Shown piece by piece: positions 1 to 10,700 of a DNA stretch of 22,473 nt. Position numbers and translations under genes: made by a program. Under the pieces are notes generated by a model. It was not told where the DNA came from. It worked only from the letters and a program-made list of their open reading frames with translations, and ran no database searches. The stretch comes from Trichomonas tenax (taxonomy: Eukaryota; Parabasalia; Trichomonadida; Trichomonadidae): positions 1-22,473 of the forward strand of contig JALKBU010000855.1 in NCBI GenBank assembly GCA_023091735.1. Reading direction: 5' to 3'. How positions within the stretch are numbered: position 1 is the stretch's first letter; each line of letters starts with the position of its first letter.

Positions 1-520
1 GAACTACGTTTATGGTCTTCATACTCAGCGTGGAGTTTCAATCTATAAATGTCAGTATTGTTTAGACTACAAAGATATTTATAACACTTTTTATAAAGGT
101 GACAATTTGCCCGCGCAAAAAGGTGACCGTTTATTCACGAAAAGTGACTTTAAGGTTCTCTGACACTTTTTGATGTTCACTTTTGTCCCAGACTCGCATT
201 TTTGCTCTAAATAGAATTTCGATCTGGACGATTGGCTCACCCAAATTATTTGTTCCTTATTAGGAATAGGGCCTAGTGTATGAGACACAAGGCGGTTGGT
301 AGCAAAAGGCGAAGTTTCCCTTTTGTTATTTGATGTGGTAAACGAAAAAATACTGAAAGTCAAAAGCTGGTATTTTCAGGACAAATACGATTATTAGGAG
401 ATAATGCGGAAATAGCATAATAAATAGGTAGTTTGGATGTAGTATAGACAGTCCACCGTTAAAATGTTCGTGAAAGATTGCTACAAGAGGAGTAAAACAA
501 AGAAGAAAAAAATTGACCTG
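1..520. other. Upstream intergenic DNA with initiator-like repeats
   Basis: No convincing gene is seen here. A frame open from base 2 to the TGA at 161-163 has no start inside the window and resembles nothing I recognise. Three near-identical blocks, AAAGGTGAC or AAAAGTGAC, lie at 95-103, 118-126 and 140-148. Read on the minus strand they are GTCACCTTT/GTCACTTTT, the shape of the trichomonad initiator. A plus-strand TTCACTTTTG lies near 175-184. Low confidence that any of these drives a gene inside this window. Confidence 0.4.
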
Positions 521-530
521 TCACTTTTCT
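521..530 (+). promoter_or_regulatory. Candidate initiator of the RRP9 gene
   Basis: TCACTTTTCT fits the trichomonad Inr (TCA+1YTW), with the A at 523 as a likely transcription start. This would give a leader of about 66 bases, which is long for this group. A second weaker candidate, TCATTA at 574-579, sits only 13 bases before the ATG and may be the real start site. The sequence does not decide between them. Confidence 0.45.
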
Positions 531-588
531 GTATTTTAAATTTTTGGCTTTAAAATTGAAGGGCTCTGTCCAATCATTAAAATCTATA

Positions 589-1812
589 ATGAAGCGCCGG
601 AATCTGAAAGACGAAGACGAAGAGATCGATTCCGATGAGATCCCTGATATCGCTGACTCAGATTCGGGCGATAATGACGATCAAAATGACAACTTCTTCA
701 CAGAAACGCCTGATGAAAAACGTATAAGAAAAGCAAAAGAACATATCGAGTTCATTCGCAAACAGAACGCCGACAATGACGAAGAAGCAGAGAAAATTCT
801 TAGAGCGGATTACGAAGAACAGTCAGGAACAAGATTTGATGAAATTAAACTACAATTAAGCAAGGAATTTCCTGAACCAATCAGATACAGAGCGCACAGA
901 GTTGCTCCAACTTGCATTTGTTTTGGTCCTGGATGCATATTCAGTGGCTCAAAAGATGCTACCGTCGTGAAGATCGATTATGACTTGTCAAATCCTAAAT
1001 ACAGAAAACATACACTCATTGCAAGTGCTCAATCAGAAGTGAACTCGATCGATTATCAATATTCTCGAAAAGTTTTGGCTGTTGGAACAAACGATGGCTT
1101 AGTTACTGTCTACGATTTAGAAGGCAATGAAAGCCCAATCATAATGAAAGGACACAAAAAACCTGTTACCGGTGTTGTTTTCAATCAAAAAGGAATTGAA
1201 GTCTTTTCGTGCTCGGATGACTTGAACGTGCGTGTCTGGGATAGCACAAACGGAAATATACTTCACACACTGTTCGGACACCAGTCTTCCGTTCTCGGTC
1301 TCGATTTTTGCAATGTGCTCGTTTCTTGCGGTGCAGATAGGTCTGTGAGACTATGGAAGTACCGCGAAGACAAGCAGCTCTTGTTCTTGTCAAAGAAATG
1401 CCTTCAGTCAATCGAAGCAATTTCATTATTCAATAATAATATGTGTATAACAGGTTCTGCCGATGAGCAGCTTTGCTTATGGGATTTGACAAAGAAGAAC
1501 CCCCAATATGTAGTAGAGCATGCTCACGGACACGGAAATCCAATTTCTGCTATCGCTGCTTTCAGATACAGAAAATTGTTTGCTAGTGGAAGCTGCGACG
1601 GTTATGTTCGCTTCTGGGAGGTTAAGGATAGAAAGATTTTGCCATTATTTAATGTCAAATTAGAAGGTTATGTTGTCGACATGAAATTTTCTGAGCGTGG
1701 CGATTTCTTAGCTGTCCAGCTCTCTTATGAGGAAAGGCTCGGGCGTTGGCATCCTTCAATCAAGACAAAGCAAGGTGTTTATATCATTAAGCTTGATCAT
1801 GCCAAAATATAA
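589..1812 (+). CDS. RRP9: U3 snoRNP protein RRP9 / U3-55K (WD40)
   Basis: This 407-residue protein is the WD-repeat subunit of the U3 box C/D snoRNP. That particle acts in the nucleolus to cut the 35S/45S pre-rRNA for 18S rRNA. The first 40 residues are acidic, followed by the family hallmark ETPDEKRIRKAKEHIE, which matches the ETxxEKxLRxAKxYLE segment of human U3-55K. About seven WD40 blades run from roughly residue 100 to the end (for example SCSDDLNVRVWD and LFGHQSSVLGLD). The C-terminal ERLGRWHPSIKTKQGVYIIKL corresponds to the RLGRWWRIKEARNSVCIIPL end of the human protein. The frame is open 15 codons further upstream but has no ATG there, so the ATG at 589 is chosen. Length is slightly below human (475). 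No intron is seen. Function by homology is secure. Confidence 0.93.
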   Translation: MKRRNLKDEDEEIDSDEIPDIADSDSGDNDDQNDNFFTETPDEKRIRKAKEHIEFIRKQNADNDEEAEKILRADYEEQSGTRFDEIKLQLSKEFPEPIRYRAHRVAPTCICFGPGCIFSGSKDATVVKIDYDLSNPKYRKHTLIASAQSEVNSIDYQYSRKVLAVGTNDGLVTVYDLEGNESPIIMKGHKKPVTGVVFNQKGIEVFSCSDDLNVRVWDSTNGNILHTLFGHQSSVLGLDFCNVLVSCGADRSVRLWKYREDKQLLFLSKKCLQSIEAISLFNNNMCITGSADEQLCLWDLTKKNPQYVVEHAHGHGNPISAIAAFRYRKLFASGSCDGYVRFWEVKDRKILPLFNVKLEGYVVDMKFSERGDFLAVQLSYEERLGRWHPSIKTKQGVYIIKLDHAKI

Positions 1813-2307
1813 TAGAATAATTCTGAATTGAAGTCGAAATAATACGACTTTTATGATAGAGAATACAATATACTTCGATAGAATAAAAATTTGTATCTAA
1901 ATTTTTATTTTTAACTCTTTTCTATATGCACACATATTCACACCAGTGAATGCTATAAAAAATATCATGTTTTTTAGTCTAAATATTGTTTATTTTCTAG
2001 ATATTAATAATATTTCAACAACTTTGTTTTGAATATAATAAGCATAGGGAATATAATCTTAACACGATGCAAAATCCGAGGGTATCATTAGGAGTTCATG
2101 AGAATGTAAAAACTACGAGGAGAAAAAAAAGCGAAATTTCTTCGAATTTGTTAGTGGTTATTCGGTACTTCGATTGAAGAATACTAGGGAACAACAATGC
2201 CTAGCATTTCACAGACGAAATACCGAACAATCTCTAAAAACTTCGAAAGATAAAAAAATTATATACGTTTATTAATTAAAAAAGGTGTAAACTATTCAAA
2301 GAAAACA
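1813..2307. other. Gene-free stretch between RRP9 and the TOG gene
   Basis: This is AT-rich sequence with no ORF of note. It should hold the RRP9 3' end and the promoter of the downstream TOG gene. No TCACTTTT initiator is seen close to the ATG at 2308; the bases just before it read TTCAAAGAAAACA. The one structured element is the hairpin at 2161-2229, listed separately. Confidence 0.5.
2161..2229 (+). other. Long imperfect hairpin, possible structured RNA
   Basis: TTCGGTACTTCG (2161-2172) pairs with CGAAATACCGAA (2216-2227) at 11 of 12 positions. Inside it, CTAGG (2184-2188) pairs with CCTAG (2200-2204) around an 11-base loop. Between the two stems lie internal loops that can partly pair (TGAA with TTCA). 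The bases ACA follow the lower stem at 2227-2229. The shape (lower stem, two-sided internal loop, upper stem, ACA) recalls one half of an H/ACA guide RNA. However, the spacing from pocket to ACA is not typical and no convincing H box or 5' hairpin is seen. It could equally be a leader or regulatory hairpin, or chance in AT-rich DNA. Strand is assumed. Confidence 0.3.
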
Positions 2308-5300
2308 ATGGCAGAGAAATCATCAGACTGGAAAATTCGAATGGAAAAATATGTCCAAATCCTTTGCTCGCTGCAGGAGGATGGAAATCCGGACTTGTAC
2401 AGCATCGAACAGAACGTAATCCAATATGTTTCAGATGTAAATCCGAATTCACAGCTTGTTGGTCTTCAAATCTGCGAACAACTTCTCAACATGCAGCGGC
2501 AGCTTAATTATCAGCAGTTAACTAAAGCATTACTCGACAAATCTTTCACTGGTCGCCCTCAAAATGCTCAAAAAGCAACAGAAATCATTAAAACATGCTT
2601 CTCTCTTTCTCAGGAGTACGTAATGCAGGTTTTGCTCGAAGAATTGGGCTCTAAATCACCGAAAATAGTTTCCGCTGTAATGGCGATTTTTTCTGATTTA
2701 GCAGCAACACTCAACGAGAGCTCCAAACAACAGATCATGGCAGCGATTGCACCGCTTTTACAGAATCGTTCTCCAACAACGAGGAAAGAGGCAAACGAAT
2801 TAAATACAAAGCTACAACTTCCTTATACAGCATTAGGAGAATCATCAGCACATCAGAAATCTTCTCCGCCACATTCTCACGTTCCAGCACATCCACAGCC
2901 AGTTTCGAATCTTAAAAAACGGGAATCAATCAGTGTTGATCCCCCTTCACAGCCGAGTCAGCCTCCTGCTACTACCGTTGCTCCAAAGGCGACGCAAGAA
3001 GCCAGAAAGAGCATAAGAAAGAAATCTGGAATTATTGGATCCGCATCATCGCAGTGGAACTCTTTTGTGTCAGATGAGAACAGGAAGAACTTGACAAGTC
3101 ACAAGCCAATGGATGTTACAGCTGGAATCGAAGGCCTCATGACGCAGTTCAAAGAAGATCCATCTAATTCGAATTGCTGCGCGTATGGACTCTTTTCATC
3201 ATTCATCAATCGCACATTCGCACCAAAAGTTATGAATCTTTTAACTTCTTCTATTCTCACATTCCTGAAGACTGATCAGAAATCACTTACAGAAGAAACA
3301 CTGACTGCCGGCGTTGGTTTCTTTGTTGACAAAATAACAGACAAAAGAATGGAAAAGGATATATTCGAAATCGGAGATATCATTTGTGCAAATATATCAG
3401 CACCATCATTCTTCCAACAGTTATATCCGTCTATGGGTGCCAAAAATCCAGGTCTGCTAACTCGCATGAGCAATTACTTCACACACGTTCTCAGAACATA
3501 TGGAACAAATACAGGACTCGATCCAAACGAAATCAGCGATCAAGTGAAACCTCTCACAGGAAATCCAGATCCAAATGTTCGCAAAGCTGCAAATGAACTT
3601 GTTGCGACACTCTCTCAGGTCTACGGTGAAGTCATTCTCGATGGATTTTCGATGCTTAAGAAAGCTCAGTTGGACGATATTATGAAAATCATTAACACGA
3701 ATCCTCTCACAGACTTTATTCCACTTGCAATCGAGAAACGCGAAGTCGTACAAATAAGTATGCCTCCACCTGCTGCAGTGAAGCCACAGCCACAACCAGA
3801 AGCGCCTGTATCACACAGACCATCGATTTCTTCAAAGGCTGAACCCGCAAAGCTTCCGAAGAGAAGTTCATTGAAGCCAAGGCCAAGACCAGACTTTAAT
3901 ATCGATGTTCCCGCACCTGTTGAGGATTACAAACCACCTCCTAAGTCAGCTCTTCCGGAGAGACGTAATGAAAACTCCTTCTCTCAGCAGATGATTGATA
4001 ATCTCGTGCAGAGCAGAACAGCCGGAGAAGCAAAGAAAGCAATTGAAGAACTTGATGCTCAAGCAGGAAGAATTCTTTCAGCAAACGGCGACGGCTCAAT
4101 GCGCTATAGAGATGTTTCTGAAATGATGAAAGCTCTTGGACCGTGGTTGAATGATTCAAACTTCAATGTTCTTTTCGCTATTTGCAAATTAATGGAAAGA
4201 GTTTTCGCCCTTTTAGGAAATGCAATACAACAAGCGCCTGTTTCCATTTTATCGCTTTTATTCAATACACTAAATATCTCAAACCAAAGACTTCGTGGCG
4301 CAGCGATGAACATGCTAAACAAACTCGCAGAAATAGACAATCGATTTGTTAATGAAATATTTACAACTGCATTCCGCGATCTCACAAATGAAGGAAAATC
4401 AACAGCTTTAGCTTTTGTTATGACCGTTGATTTCATACTCGATGTTCAATCACTTGTTCAGCTTGTCGCTGATCTTATTACAGACCAATTCGAGCCAGAA
4501 TCAGCAGAGCCATTCATCGAAAAGTTTTTGGAAGCTGGTGGAAAGGAGGAGCTTAAGAGATTGGCAAAGAAGATGACTCCAGCGAAGAGATCACTTATTA
4601 TGCGTGCGATTCATGAGGAAGATTCTTTATCGATTTTCGTTGATATCAACAATGTCAGAATATCTCCAATTTCCATTGATAACGCAATAATCTCCAAATG
4701 TTTCAATGACGGAAACTCATCTGGCATCGAATCTTCAGTCGAGTTGCAGTGGCGTTCGCTTTTCAATCTCAGATTAACACATACAACAATGGATACTTTT
4801 AAAGTCGAATCTGTGGCTGTTCTCGCACAATTAAAGAAAGGCACACCAGATCCAATGTCGTATGCCGACTTAATCATCGCTTGGTGCTTGATTAACAGGA
4901 AATTGTGGATTAATGAGTTTTTCGCGTCTCTTATTTCCTCGCTAAAACTTAGCAACACGAAATTAACGAAATCATCTCTGCAAATGTCGATTCCTTTGGC
5001 ATTAAGTATCTCTGTTGATCTTGCGCTTGAAGTTATGGCTATTGCTGAGCGCGATGAAGTTTTTGTTGAAGTTCTTCAGGCAACAAGCGAAATTGTAACA
5101 AACAACGAGATAATCACAAACTTATTCCAGATTCTCAAGAGCGTTCCTCTTGGACCAGAAGCGAAGTCATTCTTTGAACAAAAGTCACAGAAGCTCTTAA
5201 GTGAGACAGATGATGAAAATCTTAAGCAGGCAATCGGAAAAGTTCAAATCAAGTCCAATGTCGTCATCGAGATGAGTGATGAACTGAAAGAGAGAATGGA

Positions 5301-6042
5301 AAGCAGTACTTTACAGATTTACGAATGGATACATCAACTCTCTAGTCCAGATATTACCTCAATCATTACTGCATTAAAGGCAATATCGAAGCAATTGGAT
5401 GTTGATGCAAGTATTTTCAATAACCACTTGGATGCGCTTGTTCTTGCAATCATCGCCAAAGTTCACGTTTTCTTTGCAGCTGAGCCGCCTCCTGGACGCA
5501 TCTTCAAGTACATTGCTTATTGCATATTCTCTCTTCTCGACAAGACTGACCTTCCAAGTGTCATCAGGCCATCGGTTGTCAAGCAGCTGATGCTCGAAGT
5601 CATCACAAGACTTTGCAATGGTGTCGAAGATCAGATGTCGAATCAATCACTTAACTTTATCCTTCTTAAGCTGATGGATACATGCACAAGCATGACATTC
5701 AAATCATTGCTCGATGCACTTTTGCTTTGCGTTGATGGGCAATTCCCAGAGAGATGGATTAAGATTGCACTCAAATGCTTCGAAACGTGCCTTCAAAACA
5801 TAACACAGGAAGATACTCCAAAACCGAACAGAGAAGATGAAATTGCTGTGTGTGTGATTGAAGCTGAGAACGTTTTCAAGAAGACTGGTTATAAGACTCT
5901 AAAAGAGACCGAACTCGGGCAGAGAGTCATCCAGGGATTGAAGAAGTTCATTTCTTCCGTGAGAGAACAATATCCAGGTATTTTGGAAAGACCTGATGTT
6001 GTCAAAAGCTTAGGACAAAGATCTGTTATTCTTTCTTTGTAA
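2308..6042 (+). CDS. XMAP215/Dis1-family TOG-domain microtubule protein
   Basis: This 1244-residue protein belongs to the XMAP215/CKAP5/MOR1/Stu2 family, which uses TOG domains to bring tubulin to microtubule plus ends and nucleation sites. The N-terminus (SSDWKIRMEKYV) is the start of a TOG1-like helical-repeat domain to about residue 170. A proline/serine/basic linker follows (about 180-245, containing KSIRKKSG). A second TOG-like array spans about 260-475 (NPDPNVRKAANELVATL). A second basic, proline-rich linker covers about 490-550 (LPKRSSLKPRPRPDF), and a third TOG-like array about 555-775. The last 240 residues match the C-terminal helical region of chTOG, including SLNFILLKLMD and the closing GYKTLKETELGQRVIQGLKKF. 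The family usually carries 2 to 5 TOGs, and three or four fit here. The basic linkers are the expected lattice-binding parts. The ATG at 2308 follows stops in frame. Family confident; exact TOG count is not. Confidence 0.9.
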   Translation: MAEKSSDWKIRMEKYVQILCSLQEDGNPDLYSIEQNVIQYVSDVNPNSQLVGLQICEQLLNMQRQLNYQQLTKALLDKSFTGRPQNAQKATEIIKTCFSLSQEYVMQVLLEELGSKSPKIVSAVMAIFSDLAATLNESSKQQIMAAIAPLLQNRSPTTRKEANELNTKLQLPYTALGESSAHQKSSPPHSHVPAHPQPVSNLKKRESISVDPPSQPSQPPATTVAPKATQEARKSIRKKSGIIGSASSQWNSFVSDENRKNLTSHKPMDVTAGIEGLMTQFKEDPSNSNCCAYGLFSSFINRTFAPKVMNLLTSSILTFLKTDQKSLTEETLTAGVGFFVDKITDKRMEKDIFEIGDIICANISAPSFFQQLYPSMGAKNPGLLTRMSNYFTHVLRTYGTNTGLDPNEISDQVKPLTGNPDPNVRKAANELVATLSQVYGEVILDGFSMLKKAQLDDIMKIINTNPLTDFIPLAIEKREVVQISMPPPAAVKPQPQPEAPVSHRPSISSKAEPAKLPKRSSLKPRPRPDFNIDVPAPVEDYKPPPKSALPERRNENSFSQQMIDNLVQSRTAGEAKKAIEELDAQAGRILSANGDGSMRYRDVSEMMKALGPWLNDSNFNVLFAICKLMERVFALLGNAIQQAPVSILSLLFNTLNISNQRLRGAAMNMLNKLAEIDNRFVNEIFTTAFRDLTNEGKSTALAFVMTVDFILDVQSLVQLVADLITDQFEPESAEPFIEKFLEAGGKEELKRLAKKMTPAKRSLIMRAIHEEDSLSIFVDINNVRISPISIDNAIISKCFNDGNSSGIESSVELQWRSLFNLRLTHTTMDTFKVESVAVLAQLKKGTPDPMSYADLIIAWCLINRKLWINEFFASLISSLKLSNTKLTKSSLQMSIPLALSISVDLALEVMAIAERDEVFVEVLQATSEIVTNNEIITNLFQILKSVPLGPEAKSFFEQKSQKLLSETDDENLKQAIGKVQIKSNVVIEMSDELKERMESSTLQIYEWIHQLSSPDITSIITALKAISKQLDVDASIFNNHLDALVLAIIAKVHVFFAAEPPPGRIFKYIAYCIFSLLDKTDLPSVIRPSVVKQLMLEVITRLCNGVEDQMSNQSLNFILLKLMDTCTSMTFKSLLDALLLCVDGQFPERWIKIALKCFETCLQNITQEDTPKPNREDEIAVCVIEAENVFKKTGYKTLKETELGQRVIQGLKKFISSVREQYPGILERPDVVKSLGQRSVILSL

Positions 6043-6079
6043 TATATTGTTTATTTTGTAAATTATAATGATATATTAT

Positions 6080-7444
6080 CTATTGTTCAACATATGGTGG
6101 AAATTCGAATATTTTTTGAAGTACTTCGTGATTTTCTCCTTCTAATTCAAAATCAATATCACATAAAGTGTTATAAGGAACGTAATTTAGTAGATTTGAA
6201 TATATGAATTCTTGATCATCAGGATTACTTTGTGCTAGCAATAGTAAATTGTATAAAGCATAAATCGAAGGCATAATGACATATTCCATTTCAGTTTCCA
6301 TTCCAGCGGCTAAAACTTGAAATACAAAAGTTTTATCATCAAGTAATTCGAGAAGTGAATGGTAATTTTCAATATTCATTTGATGAAATGCTTTAAATGA
6401 TGCTCTAAATAGTTGATTTTGTATTACTGAAGGATACTTTGAAAAATTGTTCAAAAATATTACGAGCATTCCTGATGTGATAAATTCTGTAAGCCCATCG
6501 TTTGAAAAAAGAACCATATAACCTATAATTTTTGCGCATGTTGCAGCAAACTGTTGATCATTGCTATAAAAACTACTATCAGACAATTTTTCGAAGATAA
6601 AACTATAATCTATTGGGAAATCAGTCGAAATGTTCTCTAAATATAAATAAATAAAACTCGCAGCGGAAGATCCAATCCCATTCTTAAACAAATGCAATGA
6701 ATTTGATATAATATCATTAAACCCTAAAGAAAGAAACTCCTTTCGAGGAAAATTATGTCTCATTATCATCTCAGATAACATTTCAAGCATTATTTTTGAT
6801 GATCTCTGGAGATCTTTGTCTCTTCCAATATTCTGACGAATAAACTTTAATAATTTCAGCTCAAGCTCTGGTGTATCAATAAATTTGGATAATACTCTTG
6901 TAATATCAAAGATTTGTTGCAGTGCTTCGTCATTTGACGTTAATGATGCAAATGTTATTAAATGATCTAAATTCACTACTGTCGAAAGATTAAAATGAAA
7001 TGTGGAATCGCGTGTATTAGAAACTATTGTTTGCAATATCATTATTTTAAAATCTATTTTTGTTTTTGCATCTTGATCAGAATTAATTAATTGTTTTATA
7101 AACTCAGCTGATTCATAAAATGGACGACTATCAAGTACTTTGAGATAAATTTGTTTTATGCATGATGCTGAAGGTCTAAACTCATCTGCTTTTTGAGTAT
7201 TTAAGAATATTTGAGAAATTACTTCCGGAATATTCAATTTCATAAATATACCATAATCAGAAGTAGGGAGATCACTTAATGCGTGTGTCAACTCTCCAAT
7301 CGCAGATTTAATAAATAATGATTTTTTACTTTCATAATATCTAATAAACTTCTCACACAACACTTCTAAGTCCGAAGAATGAAGATCTGAAGAATCAGTT
7401 TTGTTAGGAGTCTTCTTTGTATCATTAATTTTATAATCTTCCAT
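6080..7444 (-). CDS. Hypothetical helical-repeat (ARM/HEAT-like) protein
   Basis: This 454-residue protein is not recognised as a named family. It is almost wholly alpha-helical by eye: successive amphipathic segments of 15 to 20 residues with regular leucine/isoleucine/phenylalanine spacing, resembling an armadillo/HEAT solenoid. The first 25 residues are polar and lysine/serine-rich. No signal peptide, membrane segment or catalytic motif is seen. Codon use is markedly more AT-rich than in the TOG or UTP4 genes, suggesting modest expression. It ends in TAG only 37 bases from the TAA of the convergent TOG gene, so the two 3' ends must be very close or overlap. The start is the first ATG, preceded by ACCTAAAAAGTGCCATTT, which may contain a CCATTT initiator variant. 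Solenoid proteins of unknown role are abundant in trichomonads. Confidence 0.8.
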   Translation of the reverse strand: MEDYKINDTKKTPNKTDSSDLHSSDLEVLCEKFIRYYESKKSLFIKSAIGELTHALSDLPTSDYGIFMKLNIPEVISQIFLNTQKADEFRPSASCIKQIYLKVLDSRPFYESAEFIKQLINSDQDAKTKIDFKIMILQTIVSNTRDSTFHFNLSTVVNLDHLITFASLTSNDEALQQIFDITRVLSKFIDTPELELKLLKFIRQNIGRDKDLQRSSKIMLEMLSEMIMRHNFPRKEFLSLGFNDIISNSLHLFKNGIGSSAASFIYLYLENISTDFPIDYSFIFEKLSDSSFYSNDQQFAATCAKIIGYMVLFSNDGLTEFITSGMLVIFLNNFSKYPSVIQNQLFRASFKAFHQMNIENYHSLLELLDDKTFVFQVLAAGMETEMEYVIMPSIYALYNLLLLAQSNPDDQEFIYSNLLNYVPYNTLCDIDFELEGENHEVLQKIFEFPPYVEQ

Positions 7445-7785
7445 ATAAATGGCACTTTTTAGGTCAAATCACTTTTTAACTTTACAAAATTATTAGTCAC
7501 TTTAAGTGTAGGAAAATATATGATTTTACAAAATATTTTGACACTTTATATGTCATAATTAGATATTTCTTGATGTGCCATTATTTGTTAATATCATTTT
7601 TGAAAGTTTCTCTATATAATGTTAAAGTTTAAAAGCTTTAGAGAGATAAATATTTTTACAACAAAATAAAACTGCGATTGAAGTCGAAATTTCAATAAAA
7701 AGCTAATCCATACAAAATAATATAGACAGAAATATAATAAAAATGGAAATATAGTAATTCAATTTGTCACTTTTTAAATTATTTT
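7445..7785. promoter_or_regulatory. Divergent promoter region
   Basis: About 340 bases of AT-rich DNA separate two head-to-head genes. It contains TTTACAAAAT twice (near 7481 and 7523), two further TCACTTTT-like blocks near 7469 and 7498, and the plus-strand initiator listed at 7767. No gene is seen within it. Confidence 0.55.
7767..7776 (+). promoter_or_regulatory. Initiator of the 1166-residue protein gene
   Basis: TCACTTTTTA fits the trichomonad Inr, with the A at 7769 lying 17 bases before the ATG at 7786. That is a typical leader length for this group and supports the chosen start codon. Confidence 0.7.
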
Positions 7786-10700
7786 ATGTCAGACGAACTT
7801 AATCTGCTTCGCGAGTTTTTAGCTTATTCATCATATCCGAAGGAGAAACAAGTTCGCTTGAACCCTAGGTTCGACAATCTCGCAAATACTTTCACAGATT
7901 TATATTTAAATACTCCGATATTCCAACAAATTTCCAATGAACGGAATAAAACCATGTTCGCGCAGCTTCTCAACTACATGTTCTTCCTGCAGTCCTATCT
8001 TTTCGAGCTGCCGAAAGAACCTAAAAATCCTTCTGAAGATAATTCAAGAATTTATGAGTTATCTGTTGCCCACATTATCTTAAGAATATTCAGCATTCGT
8101 TCTCAGGCTGTTGTAAACATGATTATGAGCTCAATTCAAGCTGTTGGACTTTATCTTAATAATCAAGCCGGTCCACAGCTTATTCAGATCGAGTCAACAG
8201 CTTTGGTAAGAGAACTCATCCAAATACAGCCTATTTCGATGTTTTTGGATATCGTTTTCCAAAAACATCCATATATCGGTTGGGTGTCGCAAAAAGATAC
8301 ATACAACAATGTGGTAAGCTACGGACAAAGCTTGGCACAGTATTTCACGCATATCGCGAGTAACCCTCCTTCAGCGCAATATGTTGAAGTTATTCAGCAA
8401 TATCAAACAGTTTTAGTTCAGGCTTTAAGTGCTTCCATCTCTTTGTTTCCGAAATACATCCAGACCATTGAGGCACAGTTTGAGAAAGAAGCTGCTAAGA
8501 AAGAAGAAAAGAAGAACCTTGCAGATTTAATGCAATCATTATTCAACAGCTTGCTCGAAATTACATGGAACTCCATCGAGACAATGCAGATTCAGCCACA
8601 AAAGGTCCCAGAACTCATTCCTTGGATGAGTCAATACTATTTCTCAGCATTTACAAAGGGATATGGCGCTGTTAGAAAATTATACGCAACTGGAACAGGT
8701 GCTGGCTGCTTCCAACAAATCGCTGATGGTTTAAACGCTTCGTTGCAGCAATTAAATTCACTTATCGAATTCATACAAGGAATTATTCAAGCACAGTCTA
8801 AAACATTCAAAGATAACTTCATTGATCCTATTGTTGCTACAATCCCAAAATTACAGCAAATTGTTGAATATTCTCCGAAAGTTCTTCAAGATTCTGTTAA
8901 TGCATTCGCTAAAATCCAGGCCGCAATGTCTATGGACGCCAGCTATCCACCAATAGATAATATTGAAAACTCGTTATACGCCGAAGATCCGAACAGACCT
9001 ATTATTCATCCATTTATAAACGCTTGCCACGACTTAGTTATCGCCCTTACAAATCACAGTGAAAATGATACATTAGTTAAAGCTGTTTCAACGCAATACA
9101 ATCAAATTCGCTCGAAATTATCATCCCTCACCGATATTCAGGAATACGCTCGTATGAGTGTCATTTGCGACTTAATTGATACATACTGGCTACGCTTTGT
9201 TGATGATTTCAACACATTCAATCTTGGTGGTGATGAAACATCGAGATTAGGCTTCATTGGCAGCGCCGTAATGCTTCTAACATACAGCTTACTTATGGGA
9301 AGTGACTATCAAGCCTTAAAAGTCATGAAATTTGCAATCGAATTGTGTTTGTCACGTTTGAAGCAGTATTTCAACAACCTTGACCAGATCAATGGCATCA
9401 TCAACCAGTACATTCAGTTCGTTAATCAGCAGTATGCTTTGATTCCAACAGGAACTGCTTCAATCGCTGTTTACAGCCTCGCACAAAAGGCGCAGACAGC
9501 GATTGCCCAGTACACCGATTTCACTGAGATCACGAACATTATGTCCGCATTATACATCGTGGACCAGATATGGCCGACATTCGAGTGCTGCTACAAGATT
9601 TTCCAGGAACATCAGGCGACAATCGAACAACTTCGGGTTGCACAGTTTGTTGCACCAGTCAAGCTTTTCTGCTCTGGTATTGCACTCTACAGACGCTCTC
9701 TTACGACATTAGTTCAGTCGTTCCTTAGAGTTTCATCAATCATCGGCCTCAGATCAATGGAGGAAGCAATCACTGTCGGTGATCAAGCGGCTCAGCACAC
9801 AAACTTCGACATCTCTCAGTTCGTTGATATCTTCAAGAAGTCTAAAATCGATTTGCCTAAGGTACTCGAGCCATTCAACAAGAATTGCTTTATTTTATAC
9901 GAAAATACATCAAAGCTTCGCGAAGAGTTGAGTAGAATCTTCTCAATCTCTCAGAGCATCAAAGACGGCTTTGTTCCCATCTGTGATGTTGCATATGGAG
10001 CTCAGTTATCATCGCATATTGGCGCTGCTATCAAGCTTTCAGATATCCTAGACTTCGCTTTGCTTACTGCAAACATTCTCACGATATATGCAAAGCTTCT
10101 TGTTAAACCAGTTCTCGTTCCATCCCTCAACAACTGCATTGAGAGAATGCAGCAGTCTGCCTCTGCAATCACACAGAACGTCCAGGATTGTAACAGATTC
10201 ATCTTCCAGTTTGCGTTTGCAACATTGGAAGCATCTTCTGTCATGAGAATGTATCCGGAACTCGAGCAATATGCAACTTACGCATATGACTCAGCCAAGC
10301 AGCTCTTCAACGATTTGTTCAACCGCTACACAGGCGAAGACAAGCTCCAGGAGACATACACAACAATTACAAACGTCTACAACCAAATTCAGGCATTTGT
10401 TCCATTCATCAAGGATCAGTACAATCTTCTCAGAGCTAAGATGATTGAGGATGAGATCTCTCCACCAGCATTCACTGGCGAACCACGCAACATTCCTCAG
10501 TTCGACTTCTCCATTACCAACTATGACTATGTTGAGCAGAAGAAGAAGCGCCAGGAGGAGGATCAAAAACAAGCTAAACAGGCTGAGTTGGAGCGTGCCA
10601 AGAAGGAAGAAGAGGAGAGAAAGAAGCGCGCTGAAGAGGAACGCAAGAAGAAGGAGGAAGAAGGGAGAAAGAAGAAAGAAGAGAAAGAGCGTAAGAAGAA

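Noticed and set aside
2..163. Open frame from the window edge, possible C-terminus with a CxxC
   Set aside because: Only 53 codons, no recognisable family, and its second half is made of the phased initiator-like repeats. It cannot be supported as a gene.
544..588. Extension of RRP9 by 15 codons from TTG at 544
   Set aside because: Nuclear trichomonad genes start with ATG, and the first in-frame ATG is at 589. The family-specific sequence begins after it.
1827..7690. Shared 14-mer ATTGAAGTCGAAAT at 1827 and 7677
   Set aside because: One exact 14-base match is expected by chance in a window of this size, and there is no extension either side.
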